Shown piece by piece: positions 42,197 to 50,322 of a stretch of DNA of 64,000 bases (position 1 is the stretch's first letter; each line of letters begins with the position of its first letter). The notes below the pieces were generated by a model. That model was not told the origin of the DNA. It saw only the letters and a list, made by a program, of their open reading frames with translations, and ran no database searches. The translations under genes were made by a program, and so were the position numbers. This stretch comes from a virus, in the IMG/VR virus record IMGVR_UViG_3300008111_001025, positions 81,345 to 145,344 of that record; one strand, given 5' to 3'.

Positions 42197-43338
42197 GGAT
42201 TTAGAGGATATAGTGGAAGTGCATAATCTACGCCATCAACTATAATTCTAATATATTTAACTGTTCCACCTGTATTAACTTCGCCGGAACCAGCACCAGC
42301 TACTATTGAATTATCTTGTATTCCGATAATCCCCTCGCTGTCTATAGATAACATAGTAACAAGTTCTTCTGTAGCATTTACACAACCTAATTCTATTCTA
42401 CCTGGAATATACCCAGCACCCGGAGTGTCATCTACAAAAATTTGAATACCGGCTACTACAGCAGGACTACCGTTGCTATCTGCACCAAGCCAGTATTGAC
42501 TAACAATTTTATCACCAATTTGAAGTGGCAATGGTGTTTCATGCGTTCCTCTATATCTACTATACAATACTGCTGGCCCTTCTACAGTATTAGAAGCGCC
42601 ATAGATAGACATAGCGTCATACGCATCGTCCGCAGTACCAGTAGTATATACAGCTAATCCTGCTAAAGTACCGTTATTATTTTGTCCTGATAATGTAATT
42701 GTAGCACCGTTAACATCTTTAGTAGTAATGGCAATATTATCAACTTCGCCAACAATTTTTCCAGCTACTGAATCAACAAGAGTGCTAGAATCATCAGCAA
42801 AAACAGAACCTGTTAAATCGCCTATGATTTCTCTTGCAGTAAGTGTATCAGTTTCTGCGTCCCATAGCACTAAATTACTATCTGCTGAGCCGCTTGAGAG
42901 TTTAATAATTTGTGAACCAACTGCTAACGTAGTGTCTACGTTTGCTTGAGTAGCCCAAAGATTACGCCACTGTTTGGCACTTGTACCTAAATTATAAGAA
43001 TCGTCAATGGCTGGAGTCAGTGACGAATTAATTAAACCAAGTACACTGATATTGTCGGTTGCATTGTCACCTAAGTTAATAGATCCAGTAGCAGTAATAT
43101 TACCAGTAATATTAATGTTACCTGTGCCTATTATGTTATTACCGTTTAAGTTTAAATTGCCGCCCAGCAGTGGACTTGTTTCAGTTGAAAGGGCAGTTGG
43201 GCCAACGAGAATACCACCTGTAGTAGCTCCGTCGCCTACAAATAACTTTTTCGTATCAGTAACGTAGACAATTTCGCCTATGTCTACGAATGCAGTAACA
43301 CGTTCTGCTTCAGTACCGCGTCTTAATTTCAAAGCCAT
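42193..43338 (-). CDS. phage tail fibre / structural protein
   Basis: The N-terminus 'LKLRRGTEAERVTAFVDIGEIVYVTDTKKLFVGDGATTGG' (split by position) is the attachment-domain signature of many phage tail fibres and tail-associated proteins. Low-complexity 'NINITGNITATGSINLGDNA' and 'NLGTSAKQWRNLW' with 'EIIGDLTGSVFADDSS' follow, typical of T4-like marine phage fibres. The C-terminal ~150 residues are probably the variable receptor-facing part. 381 residues. It is transcribed from a CATAAATA late promoter with AGGAGT before the ATG. Adjacent accessory islands are commonly hypervariable near fibres. Confidence 0.85.
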   Translation of the reverse strand: MALKLRRGTEAERVTAFVDIGEIVYVTDTKKLFVGDGATTGGILVGPTALSTETSPLLGGNLNLNGNNIIGTGNINITGNITATGSINLGDNATDNISVLGLINSSLTPAIDDSYNLGTSAKQWRNLWATQANVDTTLAVGSQIIKLSSGSADSNLVLWDAETDTLTAREIIGDLTGSVFADDSSTLVDSVAGKIVGEVDNIAITTKDVNGATITLSGQNNNGTLAGLAVYTTGTADDAYDAMSIYGASNTVEGPAVLYSRYRGTHETPLPLQIGDKIVSQYWLGADSNGSPAVVAGIQIFVDDTPGAGYIPGRIELGCVNATEELVTMLSIDSEGIIGIQDNSIVAGAGSGEVNTGGTVKYIRIIVDGVDYALPLYPLNP

Positions 43339-43368
43339 GTAAATACTCCTGGTATCAATATCATATAG

Positions 43369-43376
43369 TATTTATG
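43369..43376 (-). promoter_or_regulatory. T4-type late promoter (CATAAATA) for the tail-fibre gene
   Basis: CATAAATA on the minus strand, 30 nt upstream of the ATG at 43338, followed by a leader containing AGGAGT. This is a conventional late promoter with a normal leader. Confidence 0.65.
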
Positions 43377-43391
43377 CCTTTGAATAAAAGA

Positions 43392-43727
43392 CTACTTGTT
43401 CTTTTTTAAGAAGCTTTTAGTGCGAGTTTGTATATCTCGTTTGATACGATCTGTATCTAACCTAAAATCAACGTTAATAATGTGCTCGTCGTACTCTTTA
43501 AACATCTGTTCGAGAACAGATTCTAAGTCTAAACTAGAGTGTTTTTGTCGAGATTTTTCAACGTCAATATCCCATACTTTTCCGCCCTTAAAGCTAACTC
43601 TAACGGAATGGAGATACTCTATGGGTACTGCTTCAACTCTAACATCTTGAAATACTTCAGGCCAATGTGCTATTACATCTTCAGGAAGTTCTGTTATTTT
43701 TTTAGGCACTTTCTTCGGATTTTGCAC
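43392..43727 (-). CDS. conserved T4-like phage protein (111 aa)
   Basis: It starts at GTG (43727) inside the preceding gene. The text 'ITELPEDVIAHWPEVFQDVRVEAVP' and 'FKGGKVWDIDVEK' is of a type I associate with short proteins of marine T4-like phages. Function unknown. Charged, soluble, with a Lys-rich tail. Overlaps the upstream gene by 26 bp. Confidence 0.72.
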   Translation of the reverse strand: MQNPKKVPKKITELPEDVIAHWPEVFQDVRVEAVPIEYLHSVRVSFKGGKVWDIDVEKSRQKHSSLDLESVLEQMFKEYDEHIINVDFRLDTDRIKRDIQTRTKSFLKKNK

Positions 43728-44325
43728 TCTTTTTCTTTACAGGTGATAACTTATCTGCTTCTTCTCTAAGACGTTTAGCTTCTTTATATAATCGATCAGC
43801 ATCGCTGCGATATTTAGAAGCTATTTGATCATCTGTAAGTACGCCGTCGGCTGGTGCCGCAAGTGTTTGTATAGTAGCAATATCTGTAACCTCAACGGAG
43901 TTTTCGTCAGTATTTACTACTGATGCAGTTTGCATATCAGAACTCTTAAGAGCTAATTCGTCAATACTTACACCTTTTTGTTGTGCAATTGCTTGATTTA
44001 AATCGCTTAACAAAATAGTAGTTTTCATATCCGGCGTCATTTCTACTAAATTAGTGGCCATTTTTACCATTTTACCTGTAACGTGAAATGCTGCCAACAT
44101 ATTCCTACCGTCTGGTAGTGATGTGCGAGCCATTGCTTCTGCAAATTCATAAGCAGTTTGGCCAGCATTTGATTCAATCAATTTCATTAAAGTGTCATGC
44201 TCGTCTGCTTGTAAGTTCTCTGTAGTAACTACAATACAGTTTTCTGCATCACCTGGTATTGTACGATACGCTACAACTATTTTTCTTTGGTTATTTTTTA
44301 CTCTACCAACATGTTTTAGAGACAT
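43702..44325 (-). CDS. conserved T4-like phage protein (207 aa)
   Basis: AGGAGA precedes the ATG. 'SLKHVGRVKNNQRKIVVAYRT', 'DEHDTLMKLIESNAGQ' and 'LPDGRNMLAAFHVTGKM' are characteristic of a conserved marine T4-like phage protein. The C-terminus is a charged helix ('YKEAKRLREEADKLSP') likely to be coiled coil. Function unknown. It sits in a late-expressed set with the 77-residue protein upstream. Confidence 0.78.
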   Translation of the reverse strand: MSLKHVGRVKNNQRKIVVAYRTIPGDAENCIVVTTENLQADEHDTLMKLIESNAGQTAYEFAEAMARTSLPDGRNMLAAFHVTGKMVKMATNLVEMTPDMKTTILLSDLNQAIAQQKGVSIDELALKSSDMQTASVVNTDENSVEVTDIATIQTLAAPADGVLTDDQIASKYRSDADRLYKEAKRLREEADKLSPVKKKSAKSEESA

Positions 44326-44326
44326 A

Positions 44327-44560
44327 TTATTCTCCTTCTTTTTTAGGTTGTTGTGAAGCTACAGCGGCTAGAAATGCTTCTAGTTTATTGTATGTCTGTC
44401 CTACTACAACCATTTCGCTGGGTTTAAAAGTACCCCTTTGACTTGCAACATCAATAATTTGCTTTAGGGCGTTTAGATCCTGCACAGTTAGTTCTGCGCT
44501 AGGTTGTGCAGGTGCAGTTGTTGCAGTAGTTTCAGGTTGTTTCTTTTGTTCATCGCTCAT
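44327..44560 (-). CDS. small conserved T4-like phage protein (77 aa)
   Basis: A low-complexity Ala/Thr/Pro N-terminus is followed by 'LTVQDLNALKQIIDVASQRG' and 'FKPSEMVVVGQTYNKLEAFL', a segment I associate with marine T4-like phages. AAGGAGA lies before the ATG. Function unknown. It is transcribed with the genes at 43702 and 43392. Confidence 0.75.
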   Translation of the reverse strand: MSDEQKKQPETTATTAPAQPSAELTVQDLNALKQIIDVASQRGTFKPSEMVVVGQTYNKLEAFLAAVASQQPKKEGE

Positions 44561-44587
44561 AATATCTCCTTAATTAAATGCGCTTTT

Positions 44588-44595
44588 TATTTACT
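44588..44595 (-). promoter_or_regulatory. possible late promoter (AGTAAATA)
   Basis: AGTAAATA on the minus strand, 28 nt before the ATG at 44560. It differs from TATAAATA at the first two bases, so the assignment is tentative. It overlaps the stop region of the upstream gene. Confidence 0.35.
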
Positions 44596-44872
44596 AGTAT
44601 TTTAAATATGGACACGCCAAAGTGAAATAAGAAAGTTCTTTATGATCTTCAAAACCTATTTTTAACAAAGTTACTACTTGATTGGTAGAATCTACTTCTA
44701 CAGTTTTTCCAACATAAAATCTGCCCTTTTGATGATCCATAATCCACTTTGCAATACTGTCTTGCAAGTTGTAATTCATGGGAACTGAGACATACTCAAA
44801 ATGCTTTGGAGGCACTTTGAGTTGTCTCAGATCAAAAAAGTTTAAAGGATTTGGATCTTTAAGACGTAACAT
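44594..44872 (-). CDS. conserved T4-like phage protein (92 aa)
   Basis: 'NFFDLRQLKVPPKHFEYVSVP' and 'QDSIAKWIMDHQKGRFYVGK' are visible. Family function is unknown. The ATG overlaps the stop of the vWA gene upstream by one base, so it is probably co-translated with it. Soluble, no other motif. Confidence 0.72.
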   Translation of the reverse strand: MLRLKDPNPLNFFDLRQLKVPPKHFEYVSVPMNYNLQDSIAKWIMDHQKGRFYVGKTVEVDSTNQVVTLLKIGFEDHKELSYFTLACPYLKY

Positions 44873-46155
44873 TACTTGTCGTAGTGCGCAGTCAATCCAA
44901 ACGGTGCTTGTAAATTTTTGTCATGATGTCCGTGAACAATAAAAATAGTATCACAGTAATCATCCTCGCCCCAACTGTCCCACGGATAACCGTCAGTAAA
45001 CATAATAAACTTTTTAGGGTTAATATCATGGTCTCTCATGTATTTCCAGTTAGCCATAAAGTCAGTACCGCCGCCGCCCATAATCTCGTAACTGAGCAAG
45101 TCATCGCCTGTGTCAGCAGTAAAGTCTTGTTCATTATACACTTTTGTATCAAAGCACCAAAGTTTAATTTGATAATCTTTGTACTCGTCCATAATGCCTT
45201 TAATTTCACTTAAAAAGTCTTTAGCCTGATCATCACCGATACTTCCGCTCATATCCAAACTAACAGCAATATCGATAGTTTCGTCGTATTGTTGTCCGGG
45301 TAATACGGCACCAGTATGCCAGCCTTTACGCGAAGGACGAGCAAAGGTAAAGTCATGCTTAATAGTGCTTTGGATTTGTTGACGCAGAAGTTCACGCCAA
45401 TTCATTTTTGGCTCAGTAAGCTCTTTGATCATACGTACAATTTCGCCCGGAGTGTTACCAGCACCTGCTGCCTGTGCCGCTTGTAGCATGCCTTCTTTAA
45501 TCTCGTCACGAATCTTTTGCATCTCATCTTTAGAATACTTTGGACGACCTTTGCCTTTACCGTCTTTGTCATCACCTTCTCCATCACCTTCACCGTCGAG
45601 GTCTAGGTGTTCGTCTAGCATAGAACCTAGACTTTCTAGAAATTCTTTACCATTTTTTTGTGCTTGCTTAAATAGTTCTTCGTAAACTTCTTCGCTAGTC
45701 CAGCCAGCATATTTTGCATCTTTAAAGCAGTCTACTAGGGTAGGCTCTACACCAATTCGATCTCGAATTAACAAGTTGTTGACAATGTAGTCCTGTGCAA
45801 TATTAGACAAAACTGGATCCATGTTACGATCTTGCCAAGTACGGCGACCAAGATGGTCAAATACACAATGCAGGATCTCGTGTGCAATAACAAACTCAAT
45901 CTCTTTATTAGACATTGCATTAAAGAATTGAGTATTGAAATAAAGATTTCGACCGTCTACAGCGGCAGTAGGCAACCATTCATCTGCTGCCTGAATTCGC
46001 AAACGAGTTGCCATGTTACCAAAGAATGGGTGACGTAGAAGTAAGCCAACTCTTGCAACAATGATACGATCAAGAACTTCTGTACGCATCTCTGCAAGTT
46101 GTTCGGGTGTAATATTTGGATCAGGTGTCCATTGTTTTTTGCTTGCTACGCTCAT
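44872..46155 (-). CDS. vWA-domain protein with predicted metallopeptidase N-terminus
   Basis: N-terminal domain: 'RLRIQAADEWLPTAAVDGR' then 'EFVIAHEILHCVFDHLGRR', with the zinc HExxH at residues 92-96. A linker rich in Asp, Gly and Lys ('DLDGEGDGEGDDKDGKGKG') is followed by the C-terminal vWA domain with MIDAS 'SLDMSGSIGDD' (DxSxS), 'GGGGTDFMANW' and 'KFIMFTDGYP'. This matches the DUF2201-type metallopeptidase-vWA proteins that pair with MoxR ATPases. It is expressed from its own sigma70-type promoter directly downstream of moxR. A role in protein remodelling or complex maturation is inferred from other MoxR-vWA systems. Confidence 0.88.
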   Translation of the reverse strand: MSVASKKQWTPDPNITPEQLAEMRTEVLDRIIVARVGLLLRHPFFGNMATRLRIQAADEWLPTAAVDGRNLYFNTQFFNAMSNKEIEFVIAHEILHCVFDHLGRRTWQDRNMDPVLSNIAQDYIVNNLLIRDRIGVEPTLVDCFKDAKYAGWTSEEVYEELFKQAQKNGKEFLESLGSMLDEHLDLDGEGDGEGDDKDGKGKGRPKYSKDEMQKIRDEIKEGMLQAAQAAGAGNTPGEIVRMIKELTEPKMNWRELLRQQIQSTIKHDFTFARPSRKGWHTGAVLPGQQYDETIDIAVSLDMSGSIGDDQAKDFLSEIKGIMDEYKDYQIKLWCFDTKVYNEQDFTADTGDDLLSYEIMGGGGTDFMANWKYMRDHDINPKKFIMFTDGYPWDSWGEDDYCDTIFIVHGHHDKNLQAPFGLTAHYDK

Positions 46156-46186
46156 ATGCTATACTCCTATGTAACTGTATATATGT

Positions 46187-46214
46187 ATTATACAGCATTT
46201 GCGGATAAAGTCAA
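46187..46214 (-). promoter_or_regulatory. sigma70-type promoter for the vWA gene
   Basis: TTGACT (46214-46209), a 16-nt spacer and TATAAT (46192-46187) on the minus strand. AGGAGT precedes the ATG at 46155. Five of six and six of six consensus matches make this a strong host-type promoter. Confidence 0.75.
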
Positions 46215-46223
46215 GAAAGAAAG

Positions 46224-46248
46224 TGGGCGTTTTTTGGAGAAACGCCCA
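46224..46248 (-). terminator. hairpin terminator candidate after the moxR-like gene
   Basis: GGGCGTTT pairs with AAACGCCC around a 7-nt loop, with one more flanking T-A pair. On the minus strand it is followed by a pyrimidine-rich stretch (CTTTCTTTC) rather than a pure T run. It separates the moxR-like gene from the promoter of the vWA gene. Confidence 0.6.
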
Positions 46249-46259
46249 TAAACTCTATA

Positions 46260-47351
46260 TTACGCCTTTTGAGCGGCAGTAATATACTTACCAAATCGAC
46301 TGTGGAACTCGTCAAAACATTCGACTTCGTCCGGATCAATTGGCAAGCTGTACTGAGTAAGAGCGAGTTTGATGCCCATAACAACCAATTCAGTTTCAAA
46401 ATTATCCATTGCAAAGCGCAGGAAATTGTTAACTTTATTGTCAAACTTCTTATCGCTCTTGTCAGACGCCTCTTTTAGCTCGTAGCAGAGCGAGACTGTC
46501 AAGGAATACATGGCACTGATTTCTTTAGTCTTCAGCTCCTTTACCTTGCCATCCAAAATATCTGTTGGATTAGGCATCTGACTGGCAACCTTGCGGTGCG
46601 CCATAAACTTAACAGCAAGACCTTCACCGACTGCGCCAGAGACTAGGTCAGTAAGTGTATTGCTATCAAGCTCGTCATCTAACAGTTCGCTAACAAAGGA
46701 CCACGAACGTGGAGTAGCAAACGAACGGCTAGGGGACTTTGGATCAAAGTCGTAGAGGTCCTTCTTGCTAAAAGTCAAGAAGCCTACAACGTCTCTGTGG
46801 ATACTATGATTTACAGCCCATTGGAACCAGTCATCAAAATTGACAGCCATTTCCAAGTGAACAAAACGGTTAGCTAACGGAGCAGGCATACGATAAGTAA
46901 CACCTTTGTCAGCTTCTCGATTACCGGCTGCAACAATAAACACGTTATCGGGCAATTTGTATTGTCCAACTCGACGGTTCAAAACTAATTGATAAGCCGC
47001 TGCCTGTACGCTAGGAGCCGCACTATTCATTTCATCTAAGAACAAAATAATATTTTCGTGCTTTGATGCCATGATCTCATCAGGCAATTCTGCCGGAGGA
47101 GCCCAAACCATTTTACCTTGATTAGAATCAAAGTAAGGAATACCTTTAATGTCTGTAGGTTCCCAAAGAGATAGACGAACGTCAATTACGTGAGCGTTCA
47201 TATATTCACCAATTTGGTGAACAACATCAGATTTACCAATACCTGGGGGACCCCACAGGAAAATTGGTCGACGTTTGATGATTGCATGTTTAATGCTAGC
47301 TTTTGCCGAATTAGGCGAAAGTTGACGGGCCGATGAGCTTTCCGATGCCAT
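46260..47351 (-). CDS. MoxR-type AAA+ ATPase
   Basis: Walker A 'FLWGPPGIGKSDVV' (near residues 34-41), Walker B 'NIILFLDEMNSAAPSVQAAAY', sensor 1 'FIVAAGNREAD' and 'MPAPLANRFVHLEM' (arginine-finger region) are in the order of MoxR/RavA-like ATPases. 363 residues with a helical C-terminal extension. It is followed by the vWA-metallopeptidase gene, the usual partner. The pair probably remodels or activates a phage or host protein (inference). Own promoter and 5' hairpin upstream, terminator hairpin downstream. Confidence 0.9.
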   Translation of the reverse strand: MASESSSARQLSPNSAKASIKHAIIKRRPIFLWGPPGIGKSDVVHQIGEYMNAHVIDVRLSLWEPTDIKGIPYFDSNQGKMVWAPPAELPDEIMASKHENIILFLDEMNSAAPSVQAAAYQLVLNRRVGQYKLPDNVFIVAAGNREADKGVTYRMPAPLANRFVHLEMAVNFDDWFQWAVNHSIHRDVVGFLTFSKKDLYDFDPKSPSRSFATPRSWSFVSELLDDELDSNTLTDLVSGAVGEGLAVKFMAHRKVASQMPNPTDILDGKVKELKTKEISAMYSLTVSLCYELKEASDKSDKKFDNKVNNFLRFAMDNFETELVVMGIKLALTQYSLPIDPDEVECFDEFHSRFGKYITAAQKA

Positions 47352-47375
47352 TGTGTATTCCTTGTTAAGTTATAA

Positions 47376-47396
47376 AACAGTCAGTGCCTTACTGTT
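47376..47396 (-). promoter_or_regulatory. 5'-leader hairpin of the moxR-like mRNA
   Basis: AACAGT and ACTGTT form a perfect 6-bp inverted repeat with a 9-nt loop, starting a few bases after the predicted transcription start. It may stabilise the 5' end or be a regulator site. It resembles the folE leader in position, not in sequence. Confidence 0.4.
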
Positions 47397-47401
47397 CTTA
47401 T

Positions 47402-47429
47402 ATTGTAACACCTACACAATATAAGTCAA
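47402..47429 (-). promoter_or_regulatory. sigma70-type promoter for the moxR-like gene
   Basis: TTGACT (47429-47424), 16-nt spacer, TACAAT (47407-47402) on the minus strand. AAGGA precedes the ATG at 47351. Confidence 0.6.
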
Positions 47430-47445
47430 GATCTAGTTTACCAAA

Positions 47446-47832
47446 CTACTCCGCATCGTGTCGTTTCATTGCTTTGGTTAATCCGTATTTACGTATGTCT
47501 CCGGAAAAAAGATGAAGTTCGAGAGCTTTCTTTTCGTCCGTTACAATAATTGAATCTCTGCCTAACCAATATGGACAAGTAATAAATCGATCTAACCAAA
47601 TTATGGTTTGCGTAGTTAATTCAAAATCTTTTGGAAAAGGAACTTCGTATGTTTGGAGATCAAGTGTATCAGTGACAAAAAGATATCCTTGATCTGTAAG
47701 ACGCAGGCCACCTTCGTCTTTGGATCTAGTGTTTTGCCACCATGTTGAATAATATTCTTTAAAAGATATTTCGTTAACACCTTTTCCGGCCTGTTTTAGA
47801 AATATCTTTGTATATGTTTCTTTCCAATTCAT
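47446..47832 (-). CDS. conserved T4-like phage protein (128 aa)
   Basis: Blocks 'LRLTDQGYLFVTDTLDLQTYEV', read in two parts, 'TIIWLDRFITCPYWL' and 'ELHLFSGDIRKYGLTKAMKR' are visible and look like a small conserved protein of marine T4-like phages. Function unknown. It is coupled (4-bp overlap) to the gene at 47829 and transcribed from the TATAAATA promoter at 48156. Confidence 0.75.
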   Translation of the reverse strand: MNWKETYTKIFLKQAGKGVNEISFKEYYSTWWQNTRSKDEGGLRLTDQGYLFVTDTLDLQTYEVPFPKDFELTTQTIIWLDRFITCPYWLGRDSIIVTDEKKALELHLFSGDIRKYGLTKAMKRHDAE

Positions 47833-48125
47833 TGTATTTCTTCAAGTACGATTTCGCCTGAAGTTAATTTTACTACTTGGAAGTCTGCGCAGGAAAACAT
47901 TTCGTTTAATTTTTTTGCCAAATTAAATGCATGGCCAGGATTACTAAACGAAACTTTTTTATATTTTGGTCCCGGATAATTAGTGAGCATGTTAGAACTT
48001 TTAAGATTAAACGGATCGCCCTTGTAAAAGACAGCCCAAATAGCTTCAGCACGAAGCACTTGCTCACTCTTGTATGTTTTTTTATCTACGTGATCTAACA
48101 ACACAGTGGGTTTTGGTCTACTCAT
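47829..48125 (-). CDS. conserved T4-like phage protein (98 aa)
   Basis: 'VLRAEAIWAVFYKGDPFNLKS' and 'FSNPGHAFNLAKKLNEMFSC' are visible. Family function unknown. First gene behind a perfect TATAAATA late promoter, with AAAGGA before the ATG. Its stop overlaps the next ATG. Confidence 0.75.
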   Translation of the reverse strand: MSRPKPTVLLDHVDKKTYKSEQVLRAEAIWAVFYKGDPFNLKSSNMLTNYPGPKYKKVSFSNPGHAFNLAKKLNEMFSCADFQVVKLTSGEIVLEEIQ

Positions 48126-48155
48126 ATACGCAATCCTTTAAATTAACTACGTATA

Positions 48156-48163
48156 TATTTATA
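48156..48163 (-). promoter_or_regulatory. T4-type late promoter TATAAATA
   Basis: Exact octamer on the minus strand, 30 nt upstream of the ATG at 48125, in the 65-bp gap before the gene at 48191. Normal leader with AAAGGA. Confidence 0.75.
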
Positions 48164-48190
48164 TCAAAAACACATTATATTACCTGTTTA

Positions 48191-48439
48191 TTACCATCCA
48201 GGATTACTTGAACCTATTTGAATTTGAATTACTTCGTTGTCGCCTGAGTTCTTTTTAGCTAATATTTGTTCTAAATCACCGTTTAAACGTGTCATAACAA
48301 GCCCTAAAGTAAATGCTAGAGCCTTAGCTTGCTGTATGTCTATGCGGATGTCTTTGGCTCGACTGGCATCTGCACTCTTAACTTGGTTAAGAAACTGCGT
48401 AATAGGTGTAGTGTTTAACGGCTCATTTTGTGTTGACAC
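48191..48439 (-). CDS. small conserved phage protein (82 aa)
   Basis: Start is GTG at 48439 with AGGAG 8 nt upstream. 'TTPITQFLNQVKSADASRAKDI' and 'QQAKALAFTLGLVMTRLNGDL' indicate a helical protein of the marine T4-like type. Function unknown. Overlaps the upstream gene by 17 bp. Confidence 0.72.
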   Translation of the reverse strand: MSTQNEPLNTTPITQFLNQVKSADASRAKDIRIDIQQAKALAFTLGLVMTRLNGDLEQILAKKNSGDNEVIQIQIGSSNPGW

Positions 48440-48893
48440 GACTTAACTCCTGTCTCATTTCTATCTCAGTCCTAAACGGACCTTTAGTTTCGTAGCGTTC
48501 TACAGTGATCAGCTTTGGACAAAAACTTTTGACCCAACCTTTTTCAAAGTGAATCACATAATATCCTGCACAATATAAACTTTTTGATTTAGCTGATTTT
48601 GTAAAAAGAGGAAGTTTTCGTTTTACATCAAATATAGGATTGTGTGGTTGACACGATGTTGCATAGCCGTGAACTTCTTTGGTATAGTCTTTGGCTATTT
48701 TAAGAGCAGTCCATGTTACATCGTTACCTAAGGTTTTCTTAAGTTGTTTTTGATTTTCAAAAAATCGTGTGCCAGCTTTGTCGCTTAGGATATACTTTTC
48801 ATCGTTATAAGAAATGGTAGCTACATTTTCACCATCTTCCTCAACAATCCAAAATTTACCACCTAATATTTCTTTCGCTATCATTTTATTCAT
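48423..48893 (-). CDS. conserved T4-like phage protein (156 aa)
   Basis: The ATG at 48893 overlaps the exonuclease stop (ATGA). Longer frames run into that gene. 'GYATSCQPHNPIFDVKRKLPLF' (in parts), 'SKSLYCAGYYVIHFEKGW' and 'SFCPKLITVERYETKGPF' are visible, and I associate this text with marine T4-like phages. No known domain. It sits immediately after the 5'-3' exonuclease, so a nucleic-acid link is possible (inference). Confidence 0.76.
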   Translation of the reverse strand: MNKMIAKEILGGKFWIVEEDGENVATISYNDEKYILSDKAGTRFFENQKQLKKTLGNDVTWTALKIAKDYTKEVHGYATSCQPHNPIFDVKRKLPLFTKSAKSKSLYCAGYYVIHFEKGWVKSFCPKLITVERYETKGPFRTEIEMRQELSRVNTK

Positions 48894-49876
48894 CCCGGAT
48901 ACCTCGCATTTAATGGTACAGCATATAACTGTGCATTGTCGGCCACTCGTTGCATGTCCCACTTAGCACAAAATTTAATCAGTCGCATTCCAACTTGTGT
49001 AATGTCTTTTGGAAAGCTAGCTTGTTTAATTGTATTATTAATTAGTTCTTTAATTTCTAAAGGTTGTGCTGTTAAATCGCATAGAGTCACATTTCTATTA
49101 TAGTCGTCTAACACACGATGTTCTACACCCTCGTGATCGGACCAACGTTGCAACATGAGATTATTCCAAGCATAGCCTTTGGTATTCTTATCAGCATATG
49201 CTTCAGTAAGGCCTACTTTATTCTTAGTACCTTTAACTCTAACACCAGGATATGCACTAAAGACATTATCACTAGTATCGCCACGCATACATTTTTCAAA
49301 TAGCAACCAATCTGGATTAGGGGCAGGCTTAATTTCTTTCGTTTTCTTATCAATTACAGACTTACCCTTGTCGTCAAAATAGCCTTCATGAGTAGTTGTA
49401 ATATTACTGACACCATTATATTGTTTTACGTTTGGTGCAATGAGTTGTGCAAAGTCGCCGTCTGTAGAAATAATCACGTGATTGTCATGCGGGTGATTCT
49501 GCACCCAGCCTGCAATCAAGTCATCTGCTTCTAGTTGTGGGTGTTGCATTACAGTACAATTTGTTTTAGTTTGTACAAAATCTTTAAACTCGTCAAAGAT
49601 TTCCCAAAACATTTTATCTTCCTCAGCTTCACGGGGAGTGAGCGCATCACGAGTTTCTTGTCGATTTCGCTTGTAAGGTTGATAAAAATCTTTACGCCAG
49701 CTACGTCCCTCAAGACAGAATACTACATGATCTGCATTAAAGTCAGTCCAAGCCTTTTTAATCGAATTGAATGTAATATGCAGGGCCATGCCCACTTTTG
49801 TGTCAAGGTCACCACGTACTACGTGTCGAGCTCTAAAAAAAGTGTTTGCAGTATCTACTAGGATGTATGTGCTCAT
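48890..49876 (-). CDS. 5'-3' exonuclease / flap endonuclease (PIN-like, T4 RNase H type)
   Basis: 'YILVDTANTFFRARHV' holds the first acidic metal ligand, 'HVVFCLEGRSWRKDFYQPYKRNR' the arch/DNA-contact region, 'QLEADDLIAGW' and 'VIISTDGDFAQLI' the clustered Asp residues, and 'KCMRGDTSDNVFSAYPGV' the helix-3-turn GDxSDN motif. This order identifies the FEN/5'-3' exonuclease family, which removes RNA primers from lagging-strand DNA in T4-like phages. 328 residues, normal length. Overlaps both neighbours by 4 bp. Confidence 0.9.
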   Translation of the reverse strand: MSTYILVDTANTFFRARHVVRGDLDTKVGMALHITFNSIKKAWTDFNADHVVFCLEGRSWRKDFYQPYKRNRQETRDALTPREAEEDKMFWEIFDEFKDFVQTKTNCTVMQHPQLEADDLIAGWVQNHPHDNHVIISTDGDFAQLIAPNVKQYNGVSNITTTHEGYFDDKGKSVIDKKTKEIKPAPNPDWLLFEKCMRGDTSDNVFSAYPGVRVKGTKNKVGLTEAYADKNTKGYAWNNLMLQRWSDHEGVEHRVLDDYNRNVTLCDLTAQPLEIKELINNTIKQASFPKDITQVGMRLIKFCAKWDMQRVADNAQLYAVPLNARYPG

Positions 49877-50322
49877 GAAACTTCGCTTTTGCCTTTTGCA
49901 ATTGGTACTACATTAATATAACCAGCGCCGCGATTTGCATCCATGCCTTCTTCACTTAGCATTTGTGATACAATGTCGCGGAACCAACGATCTACAACTT
50001 CTTCATCTGGATCACCTTCAAACCCGTATCCAGCTTGTCTTAATTGTACTATAAAAAGGTCATTCCAGTCAAGCTCAAAAAATCCATTCCTAATATTTTC
50101 TGGATTAACTTTAGTATCAAGCACCGCTACCCAAGGTTCTCCTTTAACTGTAGCACGTTCTTTTGGTGTCAATTTAGCTTGTTCTTCTGCTTTGGCAGCA
50201 CGTTCAGCAGCCTCAGTAGCTGTTTTGGCTGCTTTGGCAGCGGCTGTAGCTATTGCCATATTACGTTCAGCTTCTGCCTTGATCTTATCTATGCCAAATA
50301 ATTTTTCTATAAATTTTTTCAT
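49873..50322 (-). CDS. conserved T4-like phage protein (149 aa)
   Basis: The ATG at 50322 overlaps the queE stop (TAATG). An ATG at 50334 is also in frame. An Ala/Glu/Lys-rich helix (residues ~15-55, probable coiled coil) is followed by 'KGEPWVAVLDTKVNPENIRN' and 'DEEVVDRWFRDIVSQML'. Typical of marine T4-like phages, function unknown. It is co-translated with queE upstream and the exonuclease downstream. Confidence 0.76.
   Translation of the reverse strand: MKKFIEKLFGIDKIKAEAERNMAIATAAAKAAKTATEAAERAAKAEEQAKLTPKERATVKGEPWVAVLDTKVNPENIRNGFFELDWNDLFIVQLRQAGYGFEGDPDEEVVDRWFRDIVSQMLSEEGMDANRGAGYINVVPIAKGKSEVS

Noticed and set aside
42442-43267. Several plus-strand open frames opposite the tail-fibre gene
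   Set aside because: They are low-complexity mirror frames of a Gly/Thr/Asn-rich gene with no ribosome-binding sites or recognisable domains.
46224-46248. Terminator for plus-strand transcription
   Set aside because: No plus-strand gene lies nearby; all genes in 42193-64000 are on the minus strand, so the hairpin is assigned to the moxR-like transcript.
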